In this document: positions 12,801 through 25,644 of the stretch, in pieces
Layout: every line of letters starts with the position of its first letter
How positions within the stretch are numbered: the first letter of the stretch is position 1
NCBI RefSeq assembly: GCF_024679245.1
Contig: NC_090178.1
Coordinates: 46,385,072-46,449,071 of the forward strand
Origin: Pseudorasbora parva
Lineage: Eukaryota; Chordata; Actinopteri; Cypriniformes; Gobionidae
Length of the DNA: 64,000 nucleotides
Direction of reading: 5' to 3'
Notes under the pieces: generated by a model
Told to the model about the DNA's origin: nothing
Seen by the model: the letters and a program-made list of their open reading frames with translations, nothing else
Databases searched by the model: none
Position numbers and translations under genes: made by a program

Positions 12801-14052
12801 TGGCAACCTCACAGGTCAGAAATCATATCAGATTTTTAGGTATCACGCAAGAGACGGGTTTATCTAGGATGACGCGTAGATTACACAAGAGTATGAATAA
12901 TTGAAATATTTGAAGTCAGACGACAGAAGTAGACTGTGTGCAACAGATTTTGATCATGTTGATCATTTAGAGGCCTTTTGCGTATCAAATATGATACAGT
13001 AGGCATTGATTAGAGGGTTAAAGTTCGCCAAAGAGCATGAGCAAATATTCCAAATCTCCAATGGAAATAAAACATTGCTTTTTTACTCTAACAAAGTGCA
13101 TTGTGAAATGTGTTTCCCCAAGTGTTCAATTGACGGCCAGGCTGTCAGAGTTGACACAAGGCCATGTGCGGAGATCCCAGCGGCATATGGGACAGGCGCG
13201 GATGCATTGATGTCCACTCAGCTGAGGTCATGTGGGCGACTGGGGACTTTAGGGTGACACTATTGCAGCTTGTGGTGGTTTATAGGCACTGACCCGAGGC
13301 CTTTATCAGCACAGTGTCAGCACGGACGGACAGCCGGCGGAGCGTGCAGAAGGCACTGACGGCCTTTGTTTGAAAAAAGCTGCAGCAGCAACCTATGAAC
13401 TATGACCTCTTGCAGCCCTAACCCCCAAACACCCCCCGCAGTCCCTAACGCATGCAGTTTCCATGGCAATCCTGACCCCTGACCTCTCTCGGGCACCTTC
13501 ATCTGTTATCAATTAAATAAACTGCGGTGTCTTCTCTACATCCTGAGGTCGAAGCAGGAACCGAAATGTGCACAACAGGCGCACTTTATACTGGCTTGAT
13601 TTTGCTCTCCCTTGTAAAAAAGAAGTGTGAATAATTGTAATGAAAGTGTATATTATATATCAGATATACTGTATATATTACTGCTCAAATATATACACTA
13701 TATATATAGCAGAGAAGGGAATCATCTGGGTCAAGGGTGCAAAAACGGCATGGAATAAATTTCCCTTTCTGTGCATGCAAATTAAATCATGAGGCATCAC
13801 TTTGAGCTAGGCATATTTAAAGTTGCTTTCAGTTATAATAATCTCAGGATTGGGGGATATCCATCAGATACAAATGCATCAGTGGCCAGGCGTTTTAACC
13901 AGTTATTGATCCGGGTCGCATCGACAGCCTGTCCATGCAGCCCTAACCGAGGGCAGAGGAGGGGGAAGGGGAGGAACTGGTGAAAGGGGTGAGATGAACA
14001 CATTTTTGGAGAGATCAAAGAGATGAGCTTCAGGCACTCCCTACAGGCTGCT

Positions 14053-14113
<61 letters not shown>

Positions 14114-16268
14114 TGGTCTATGTGGTTTACAGGGACTCTCCATAGGCGTAATGGTTTTTATACTGTACAAACCGTATTTTTTATCCCCTTACACTGCCCC
14201 TGCCCCTAAACCTACCCATCACAGGAAACATTCTGCATTTTTACTTTCTCAAAAAAACATCATTTAGTATGTTTTTAAGGCCATTTGAATTATGAGGACA
14301 TTTGATATGTCCCCATAAACCACATTTATAGTGCAATACCAGTGTAATAATCCAGTAGACCCGCCCACCGACTCCTCTAATCCAGTAGCCCCGCCTACCG
14401 ACTCGTCTAATCCAGTAGACCCGCCCACTGACTCGTCTAATCCAGTAGACCCGCCCACCGACTCATCTAATCCAGTAGACCCGCCCACCGACTCATCTAA
14501 CCCAGTAGCCCCGCCCACCGACTCGTCTAATCCAGTAGACCCGCCCACCGACTCATCTAATCCAGTAGCCCCGCCCACCGACTCATCTAACCCAGTAGCC
14601 CCGCCCACCGACTCGTCTAATCCAGTAGACCCGCCCACCGACTCATCTAATCCAGTAGACCCGCCCACCGACTCATCTAATCCAGTAGCCCCACCCACCG
14701 ACTCGTCTAATCCAGTAGACCCGCCCACCGACTCGTCTAATCCAGTAGACCCGCATCACGCGCTGCGCGTAGGGCACCAAGTGCTGAGGGGGGCACTTCT
14801 AGAATTTTCTCTCTGTACTGTACGTACTGTGTACGTGTCTAACAGAGCATACCTTTAGCACGCTGGACTCAGACAGCTATGGGCCAGGGCTCGCAAAGCC
14901 CGGCAGGCCGATTAATCTCATTATATGCCCTTCTAGATCTGCTATTCTCTGACATCTGAAGGGTGGTTCGCACTTATATCGTTTGATCTTGCGGGCTGTG
15001 TGTAATGTAAAAATAATAGTCCAATCAGTCGTGGGTGGATGATAAATAAATCATTGTGTTTGTTTGATAAAAATGTTTACGAGCCCTGCGATCGAGAAAA
15101 TCATTCTGGTTGCTGCTTCTCCCTCACTCTCTCCTCTCTCATGTCATTGAACTGACAGGGGAGCTTAAGCTCATTAAATATGCAAATCTTATCCAATCCT
15201 AGCCGTGGGCGTTTACTTCCTTGTCTCCAGTGCTGCTTGATCAGCTCTATAATGGTTTTACTGCATAATTAATCTGTTTAAAATCAAGTGGTGTAACAAC
15301 TCGACATAAGTTAAAATAAAACCTATGTCAACAAATCCTAGTTTAGCGTTAAACTTTGCTTAACTGAATCCTTGTTGGTGCAACTCACCCTATAGTGTTT
15401 TTCACGTTAAGTGTTTTAAAAGCGTCCCGCTGTTTTTGGTGATTGAAATACGGCAGCAGGTGCTTTATAGTGCCCGAAACGTGTATCTTGTTCACATCAT
15501 AGACTGTAAAATAGAACTGGACGTAGTGTCCGTGACGTCACCCATAGGTTTCCGATAAGCCGTTCTGAAGCGCCAAGTAGGGGCGAGCTGGGCGTCGCCA
15601 TCTTGTGAGCGAGTCATCGCGTGGTACTCCCGCATAACAGAAAATGGGCAAAAAGGCGGGATGTGGGCGGAGCTGAGGTGACGCAATGACTAAAGACGGC
15701 AGATAAATGGCTATCCACCTGTAACCACGCCCTTAATTATGCAGAACTTTAAGGCTTTATATAACGTAAACAAATGAGTTTAATAAAAAAAATCCACCCC
15801 CCTCACAGTTGTCATGAAGATCAAAATTAGCCTTATAAGCCAAAACCACAATTTGTACCAGGCTGTAAACATGTTAATTTCTGCTGTAAAGTTGGGCATT
15901 TTACCATGGGGCTCAATGAGATTCTGCTCCCTTCTGGAGCCTGTCCCTAGTGGCCAGTTGAGGAATTGCAGTTGTAAAAAATCCGGCAGTGACACGCGAC
16001 GACTTGCTCACAAGATGGCAACGCCCAGCTCATCTCTACTTTAAGCTTCAGAACGGCTTATCAGAATCCTATGAGTGCCGTCACGGACACTACGTCCATA
16101 TTTTTTTACAGTCTATGGGTACGATCAGAAAGAGGCTCGTGCCAGTAACACGAAAGCTGATTGGCTGCAATATAAGACGCATGCTTGTCTAATTTGTAGT
16201 TGTAATAGAGCGAACAATAGTTGGTCTAGCGAAAGAAAGAACTACAAACACCACGGAACAAACACACA

Positions 16269-16343
<75 letters not shown>

Positions 16344-19300
16344 AGCGTTACATGAACGTAGGTAAATTAAGACCTGTTTAACATTATTTAAGACCTAGAA
16401 TGCAATGCTTCAGCGAATTTAAGACTTTTTAAGGCCTTATATTTTGATTTTGAAATTTAATGCTTTTTAATACTTTTTAAGACTCCGCAGGGACCCTGTA
16501 TAACCCTTATCCGGTCATAATTGTAATATGTCGTTAGTTGGACTCGTGCTCGTGTACTATCGAGTGTGTTTTTGTGATGGAAGGGCTGTGACTTTTTCGT
16601 ATGGGTTACGTATGTGTGGGGCGGAGCTATCAAAATAGGACCCTTTTGGGGGTACGGTCGTTTGTTTTGGTGATTTGAAATATCAACGATGGTTACCAGA
16701 AAGCACTTACCCCACCTTTAAAATAAAACTATTGGATTTTTGTTCATGATAAAGACCCATCTTGAAGAAAGCACCCTTTTGCTGTGTAAAGTGAGATATT
16801 TGAGAGGACTGACCTGTCTCCTTTGGCCCGACGTTTCTGGACGCTCTTGCCTTTGGGTCTCCTCTCACTGCCCACACAGTGAGCGCCGCCAGGACCCGTC
16901 ACCCGCAGAGACTCAAGACCCTTGGAGGACTTCTTGAACGTGAACTCAACAGCCTCGCCCTCCTTCAGGCTGCGGAAACCCTCCATGTGCAGTTTACTCT
17001 GAGAAAACACAGAAAAACTCTCTCAGTAATGCCACTACACCAAATGCGCATTCATTTAGAAACTTCATTGATTACATGCAGAGAGAAAGAAACTTCAGTT
17101 AGGTTGGAAATGCAAAGCGTCTGGTAAAATCACAGTGGGTGTGTGTTACTGTAGTTTTTGAAATAGTACACTATTTAAAGGTGTAGTTCACCCAAAAATG
17201 AAAATTCTGTCATTAATTACTTACCCAAATGTCGTTGAACACCCGTAAGACACAGATGAAGATATTAGTGTTGAAATCCGATGGCTCAGAAAGGCCTTCA
17301 TTGACACCAATGTCATTTCCTCTCTCAAGACCCATAAAGGCACTAAAGACGTCGTTACAAAGCCCATCTCACTACAGCGGCTCTACAATAGTTTTACTAA
17401 AGCCAGGTGCACACTGTGCGATTTTGGCCACGATTTGGCCGTCTGGGACAAATTTAGCAAATCCTAAAAGATTCCTCTGATCCTAGGCTAAAATCTGACG
17501 TCTTTGGTCGTTAGTTTGACATGTTCACCGGCAGCCGATTAATGAGCGCTGCGATCAAATTTTACCTCAGACGAAATTCTGGCAGTGTCAGAAGATTTGG
17601 CACAGAATCCTGCAGTGTGACTTCTCCTACGACGACAGTCAAATATCTCCGTTTTTCAAGACAAACTATGACCAAAACAAGAGCTAGAGATTTCTTTGTA
17701 GCCAGCATTTCAGTCCCGCGTGTAATGCAGCTCACTGTCACCCAACGGGTCATTCATTGATGATATAAAACTCTGGGTGAGTTTTCTTGCGCGAGTCCGT
17801 TTTTAGCACGCCTTAACTATCGTGCAGTCTGACATTAATGTCAACTGAGATCTTACAGTGTGACATGGCGATCATGTTCGTACAGTCTGACAAGGGACAT
17901 TCGCAAAGGATTTTGAAAAAATCGCACAGTGTGCAGGACCCATAAGAGACGAGAATAGTTTTTGTGCGGAAATTTATTTGAATAACGACTTATGTAGTGA
18001 TGGGCCGATTTCAAAACAAAGATTCGAACGGTTATGATTCAGCATATCGATTTATGATTCGGATGGCGTGTCAAACTGCTGAAATCACGAGACATTGGCG
18101 ATCTGAATCCTGAAACGATTCACTGATTCATAACCGTTCGAATCTTTGTTTTGAAATCGGCCCATCAATATACAAGTCATTATTTAGTTGTTATTTTTTC
18201 GCGCACAAATACTATTCTCGTGGCTTCATAAATGATTGCAGAGCCGCTGTAGTGAGATGGGCTTTGTAACGACGTCTTTAGTGCCTTTATGGGTCTTGAG
18301 AGAGGAAATGACATTGGTGTCAATGAAGGCCTTTCTGAGCCATCGGATTTCAACACTAATATCTTCATCTGTGTCTGAAGGTGAACGGAGGTCTGACAGA
18401 GATCTTACCCTAATGTCCAATGACATTAGGATAAGGAATTATTGATAGAAATTTCATTTTTGGGTGAACTAACCGTTTAAGCACAAAAGCCCTAGAGGAA
18501 TGCATCTGCATCTCTATGTGCTCTTATGGGATATGAAAGAGAAAGCGACTGATTTATGTGCGAAAAAAAACATGTTTTACCATCCCCCGACCCAGGTTAC
18601 AGCATTCCTCATTCTCACACACACACACACACATCCCCCACAGCACACACACACACACGGGGAAGGATGCTGGGGCAGGGTCCACAAAAATTCTTCAAAT
18701 GGTGTCTTGGTTTTAGGGTATCCTGAGGCGAATATATTCCTATATATAAGTTCCTATAGCAAAGGCTCTGTTTAATACCCTGGCATTAAGATGCGTTTTT
18801 GTTGATTGGATCACACGTGGACGATGCTAACTCCAGGTGTAAACGGGATCTAAAAAGACCCAAGTTTGTTTTGAAGATGAAAAACTTCCCAAGATCAATG
18901 TTTCTCTCACCATTCCAGATTTCTAACACACACTCACTCAGCGTTCGGCTCGTCTTGTGTCTGTCAGAGCAGAAACGAAAGCTGCTCTCTGTGTGTTTTT
19001 CCATCGTCTCCGGGCGTTCATTTGTAAATTTTGTAAAGAAAGGAAATTCATGTGGTTTTGCATGGATTGCATGTTCTTGTTCTTACTGTGAACCAATTTT
19101 AAAGGTGTCATGATCTGGCTTTAAAAAAAAAGGTCAACTAATGACGTTCGTGTGGTTTTTGCATTGAAAAACATTATAACTAATAAGTAATAGGCTGTTT
19201 TCTACACTGGTTTTGAGGCTCTCTCCTGAACGCTACGTTTTGATGACGCACTGGTGACTTGGAAGTAAACGCCCACGGCTAGGATTGGACACACACTGTA

Positions 19301-22300
19301 AAAAAATGGCTCCAATTGAAAATTGTCTAGTTATTGATCACATGTAAATTTTTCAGTTGGCCGAATTGAATTTCTTGAATTAAATTGCATCAATTCACAG
19401 AATTTCATTTCGGCCAGCTGAAAAATGTAAATGTGATCAATAACTAGAAAATTTTCAATTGGAGCCATGTTTTTTTACAGTGCAGTACATTGTTAACATT
19501 TTGCTGAAAACTAAGAATTGACAAAACATCTTTTAAAACATTTTATATTCGATTTTAAGAAATAAGGCAGATAATTCTGCACATTAAATGTTTTAAACAA
19601 CATCATAGGGGTTGTCCTTAGATGACTAGTATTACAGATCTTCCTATTGTAAACGGCCCCACGAGGATCTGTGGCAGAGTATGTTTTGTGGAAACATTAC
19701 AGCTATGTAGTGGCAGATGCAGTTTTCCCTTTCAAGTACTTCCACTGTGTGTCAGTCAAAGTGACCGTATTTCCCAAGACACGTGTGACCCCCCAGCCCC
19801 CAATTTCCCACCAACCCCCACTGACATCTCACTGACATGCTTTAAGCCATCTTTTAAAGCCGTTCCCAGAGTTAAAACCCCTTTAGAAGAGAGCAAGTTG
19901 ACTGGATGTGTGCTCGATGTGTGCTGTATGATCCATTAGTAACACAGGCAATGGAGAAATCACAAGCAAGCAGGTTTTGACATAAGAGGAAGGGAGACTG
20001 CACAGATAAAGAAAGGATCTGTAACGCTGTCTTTCTTTTGTTTGCTCTCACAAAGACCAGCAGTGGAGCTAATGTTGTGTATCTGAGGCCAAACGTCTGT
20101 GCAGCACGTGGATCGGGACCCGCCTTGGCTTGCTTGGGCTTTGAAAGACGCTTAACATAATATTATCAATTTGTCTGCACTGACACTGTTGGATGAGAAC
20201 AAAACTTGAACTGAACTGAGCTGAATAACGACACTGTTGTCTTCTGAAGAGCTGCTTATTACTAAATTGAACTTGTTTCATTATTGGTGAACTTTTAATA
20301 TATTGAACTGAACTGAATCAACACTGAACTGACTTGAGCTAAATAATGAGGAAAAAAAAATTAAGTTTGCTTTTCCTGTTTCCTGCTTTGAAACAATGTG
20401 TAATGTATAAAGGGTCCATGTTAACTCAAACAGAGGCTGATTTGTGGTGAAAGCAACACATAAATTAAGAAAAACATCCAAAATATTAAATGAATGCATA
20501 TTGACTGAGTAATTCAATTTGTTTTGTAGAGGACGTCAAAATGCCAAATTTCACATGAGATTTGGAGCCACATTACAGCGGTGTAAAAATGATTCAGAAA
20601 GACGGCAGCATCATTAAATTCATGTTTTACACAGAGGTTGGAAGGTCTATTAGTGAAATCTGTTGACTTTATCAATCTTTGTTGCATTATATGCCAACGA
20701 TGACCGTTCAAAAATGGGAAAAAGCACTTCTTGTGCTTTTTGCCTCATGTTTGCATGCCTGTAACTCAATAATAATCAAACATATCTTAATTTCCTTTTA
20801 GATTCTGATTCCTAACAACATTTTCTTTTGGTTTCTTTATTTTAAAGGTCCTCAATGGTTCAATCCGAGAAATATGATGCAGCTTCATAAGTAAAATTTA
20901 ACAATTGTACAAAATTTCAGAGGTCAGAAACCAAATGTGGGTCATTTTGCATACAATGTTTTTTTATTTTAAAGAGGAATATCTGAACAACAATCAATGA
21001 TGAGAATAGAAAGGTATCTCATTTTTTATCTCATTAACACAATTGCATAGGGTATACCTCTCTAAATGCCATAAATGTTCTTTTTCCAAAGTTTACATGC
21101 CTGTAACTCTAAAAGTATTACATATATCTTAATATCCTTTTAGATCCTAATTTTTAATAAACTTTTCTTTTGAAATCTTTTTTTGTAAGGCCATATATGG
21201 TTCAATCGCATAGATATGAGGATCCCAATGTGGCTCTGTGTTCAAATTGTTGAATTTTACCCATGGTCAAAAATCGAATGCGAGTCACTGTAAAACAGCT
21301 CATATATCTCTCCATATCTCTGGGATTGAAATATAGGGCCTTTAAAATGAAGATAGCATAATAAATGTTTATTAAAAATCAAAATCTAAAAGTATATTAA
21401 GATATTTTTATTACTTATTGATTTACAGGAATGCAAACCTGGGGCAAAAAAACAAGTGCTTTTTTAACTATTTTTGAATGGTCATTGTTGGTATATAATG
21501 CAACAGAGATTGATAAAGTAAACAGATTTCACTATTAGACCTGCCAATCTCTGTGTGAAAATAAATTTATGATGTTACTGTCTGTCAAAAGTCATTTTAC
21601 CCCCCTGTAATGTGGCTCCAAATCTCAGGTGAAAATAGTCATTCTGACCTCCTCTACAAAACAGTGGACTACCCAGTCAATATGCATCCATTACATTCAA
21701 TCGTTTGGATTTGATCACTATGTATGCTTTTCTTACTTCTGACAAAAAATCAACAAAATCTAAAATTTGAGCCAGGGAAATTTTTGAATTGGATGATTTA
21801 ATGTACCATATAATAAATAAAGGTGTGATTTCATGTTTTCAAATATTTCTAATAAGTTAATAGTATGTAAAAAAAAAAAAAAAGCCCATTTAACCTCAAT
21901 TTTGCAAATGTATAAAATCATTAAGTTCTGTAAATAATGGTATTATACCGAACATCTGGCTCTTGCATCAATTTTGGCCATTGAATACTAAATTAAGTTG
22001 CACATTCCTGGTGTGTATGAAGTCACAGCAGCTCTCCAAATGGCTACCCAGTTGGTTACTCATACAAAAGGGCCCCTAAATATTTCTACTTCAATAGCAT
22101 ACACATATCTGTGGCTAATGACTTTATGACAGGAAACCAGATTAAAGGGGTCATCCTTGAAGGTGCTCTGGCTGACAGGCCAGACTATTGTTTTAAGACA
22201 TGGCACTTACATAGGAAATGAGGGGTGAGAGAAATACTAACCACACCAGGGTGGAGCAATGCAATTACTGCAGAAGTTCAAATACTTTGGGCAATGGTGC

Positions 22301-25300
22301 TGTTTGTTTAGTGTTTGGGACAAGTGATTGGTTTAGCCATTTAAGAGCAGAACAAGCAGTTTTAGATTTCAGATGTTGGCTTTGCAAAGCATAACAAAAT
22401 GGGAAAGGGGTCAATACAACACCCCTTGAAATAGAGTGATGCAGGGATGATGTATTATTGTAGGCCAAAACCCGGCATTTTAGCACTTCTGCTTCCATCG
22501 TCATGAAGTCAATGGGTTTTTGAATGTTTTTTTTTTTGGTTAAAAGCCTGAAAGAAGGTCAAGATATACTAATCAGCAAAACAAAAATGTGCTGTTAGCA
22601 TTTAAATGCAAATGCGCAAGAGTCTGTTATTGGATTATTTTCATACATGAATTGAGATTTTTGAGTCCAGACCTCAAATTCTTTGAAAGTCTTTGGGTTG
22701 TGCTGGAGGAGACTTTACAGAAAAGATTTTGACCAGAAAATTGGTGCACCTTTTGATGGAAATAACATCACAACAATTATTTGCATCAAGAGATGCAAAC
22801 ATTTTTGGTCAAGATCTTTATAAAATGCAAGAGACTGTGGTTTTTGTTGAGGGAACCAGGGGGATACTCAAAAAAAGCGATTGCATGATGCTGTTCACTT
22901 TATTTAAGTAACTCATCTTGATTTAACACCATTATATCAGGTTTCTGGTTCAAATGTAACTGCTTCATGTTATATTGACATAAAACCGTTACTCTTTGAC
23001 ATAACTTGATGTTTTTATTTTCATATAACATGATTCAATCAAGTAACCCAACAAACAGGACATCACTTCCCATCATGCTTTGCAAAGGAGACCTGAATTC
23101 AGAGAGTAAATGTTTAAATTCAGTGCTATTTCATGCATTTTTAGCAAGATGAGAAACTGGAGAGACTTTTTAATGTTGGTATGTAAAGGTTTGTGTTATG
23201 TGAGTGTTTTTGGAGGTTACCGCTGTGGTGAAGCTCAGGGTCAGGACCTGCTAATAACAATTAAAGCTGCTTTAATAATAAAACAAAACTAATACTTTAG
23301 GCATACCATGGATGTAACAAAGCCATCTTCTGGCTAGCCAATAAGATTTTCTAAAAGGTTTTCTTGTTAGAAATCATTTGTAAATTTGTAATTACACTGG
23401 ATTACTTGTTATGATATTCATTTTAGCATGGGCGTCGGAAGCAAATAAAAAGTGGGTGGGTCAGTAGCGGCTAAGGCAAAATATGATAGGTGGGGTCGTG
23501 GGGAAATTGTTTTGTCGGCGATTTTGTGGTTCCCTGCATTATGGTGCGTTTTAGGCCATATCCCCCTATTCCAAAAAAGACATCAAACCAGTCAATACCA
23601 ATAGTCTACTAAAAAGGCTATATTCATTTAACTGCCATAGAAATCAACAGTTTCACAGATAATGATAATGAACAAGTTGCATGTTTTTTATGCTCCGTGT
23701 CTAGACAGAAAAAGTACCGTTTACTAAACGATTGATTGGCCCAGACAAAATTTCAGAAATCACTGAATTATTTACTGTGGCTATAGAGTAGGGGTACGAC
23801 GCATGGCATCAAGTTTTGACGCATATCGCGAGCATAGGTTCGAATCCGCCTTTTGCCACACTCGCTCTACGCCCTTTCCCCATCACAGATCAGATCGGAA
23901 AGGTATTTCTTTTCAATAAAAAAAGAGAAAATATTAGAAAAGGGGAAATAAAGCGTTTAACATGTGTTTAATAATACGTTTCTTAATAAGTTTCTCGGTT
24001 AAGGGGTAGTCAATGTAAGCAGACATGTGCTGAATTAGAGACGATAAAAGTGAGTGGGTGCAATATCATTGGTCTTAAAAAGTGGGTTGGTCTTGTCCCG
24101 CACACACACACTGGTTCCGACGCCCATGCATTTTACAATAATTGAACTTAATAGTTTTGGACAAAATAAGGAATGTTAACCTGATTCAACTAAATGGCAT
24201 TGAAATGACCTTAAGTTTACTGAAACAAACAATGTTAATTAAATTCAACATAACCCAGTTACGTGGAACCAGTTGACATAAAAAAGTTAAGTAAATCCAA
24301 TGTATCATTATTTTGAGTGTTGGCCTACAAAAGTACACAATCACTCTGTCGCTCTATTCAACAGCCAATCAAATAGTGGTGTTCAGGGACATACAAATTA
24401 TCATCTATTTGATCTAGCTGCTATTCATATATTTCTCAGCACGTACCTGATGGACGAACACGTCGACTGGAGTTTCTAAAGGCGCACCATCTCGTGTGGT
24501 CATGGACAGGAATCCAAAACCCATCCGAACATTGAACCATTTGCACACGCCCTCGCCATGGTAGGACTGAGGGTCTTCCTCGGTGGCCTGCCCCTCCTCC
24601 TCCTCCGTTTTCGTACACCCTCCTGCAAAACCATTTGTATTGGACGTTATTTTTTTAATGAGGGAAAATATATGCATGCAGACATGCATTCAAATGTAGC
24701 ACAAATAGTATAAAACAAATGCCAAAATTACCTAGAAACCAACAGTCGTTGTATTAACAGCAAATTATTTATGGCCCGATTTCATGACAGGGGTTTAATT
24801 AAGACAGGATAAGGTCAAGCTCAATTAGTGCATTTTAGTATCTTTTATAAATCTGCCTTAGAAAAATCATTACTGGTGTGGATCTTGAGACAAAACAATG
24901 GAACAGACACATTTTAAGATATCTCCGAGCATGTTGCTTTCAGTTAAAACAGATCAAAAATGATTTTTTATTTTTATTTTTTGGTCTGTGAAACCAGGGG
25001 ACAGTGTTTTAAATAGAATAAATATCTGGTTAGTTTTTAAAATAAATAGTATGGTATAGTTCAACAATATGTGACCCTAAACCACAAATCTAGTCATAAG
25101 TCGCACGGGAATATTTGTGGCAAAAGCCAACAATACATTGTATGGGTCAAATGTATATATTTTTCTTTTATGCCAAAAATCATTATAAAGTAAAGATCAT
25201 GTTCCATGAAGATATTTTGTACATTTATTACCGTAAATATATATAAAAATGAATTATTAGTAGTAATATGAATTGACTTCATATGAAAAACTTTAAAGGC

Positions 25301-25553
25301 GATTTTCTCAGTATTTAGATTCCTTATGATTGGTTTGTGGTCCAGGGTCACATATTTGCACATTTACGATTAAAGTGCCATAAATTGTAGCATGAAACGC
25401 ATTTTTTAAAAGTAGAATAACAGTGTAGGATTATCATTACTATAACCATGTGTAGATATTGTTATTGTGTGCCTATTATTTAAATTATTATTTTGTGTTA
25501 TAAGAAAACAAATCGAATAAAGCGATATGAACTTCTGTGTATGAATCTTGGCC

Positions 25554-25644
<91 letters not shown>

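Noticed and set aside
14348..14754. Regular short repeats that could suggest a CRISPR array
   Set aside because: The units are contiguous with no unique spacers, and the genome is a vertebrate.
14264..14858. Long open frames on both strands with decapeptide repeats ([10 protein letters not shown] / [10 protein letters not shown])
   Set aside because: They follow automatically from a 30-bp minisatellite whose unit is a multiple of three. There is no start context, no homologous protein is recalled, and the array lies in a lin28a intron.
16075..16365. Poly-His/Thr frames across CA runs (also 43784-43966 and 13833-14111)
   Set aside because: Pure microsatellite translation artefacts.
23788..23870. 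Possible tRNA gene (good T-arm GGTTCGAATCC)
   Set aside because: No acceptor stem pairing and no proper D or anticodon arm; it continues into an A-rich SINE tail.
16814..24622. lin28b as the identity of the cold-shock gene
   Set aside because: SKLHMEGF, the [10 protein letters not shown] start and the short Ser/Pro tail right after the knuckles fit lin28a; LIN28B has a longer basic C-terminal extension.
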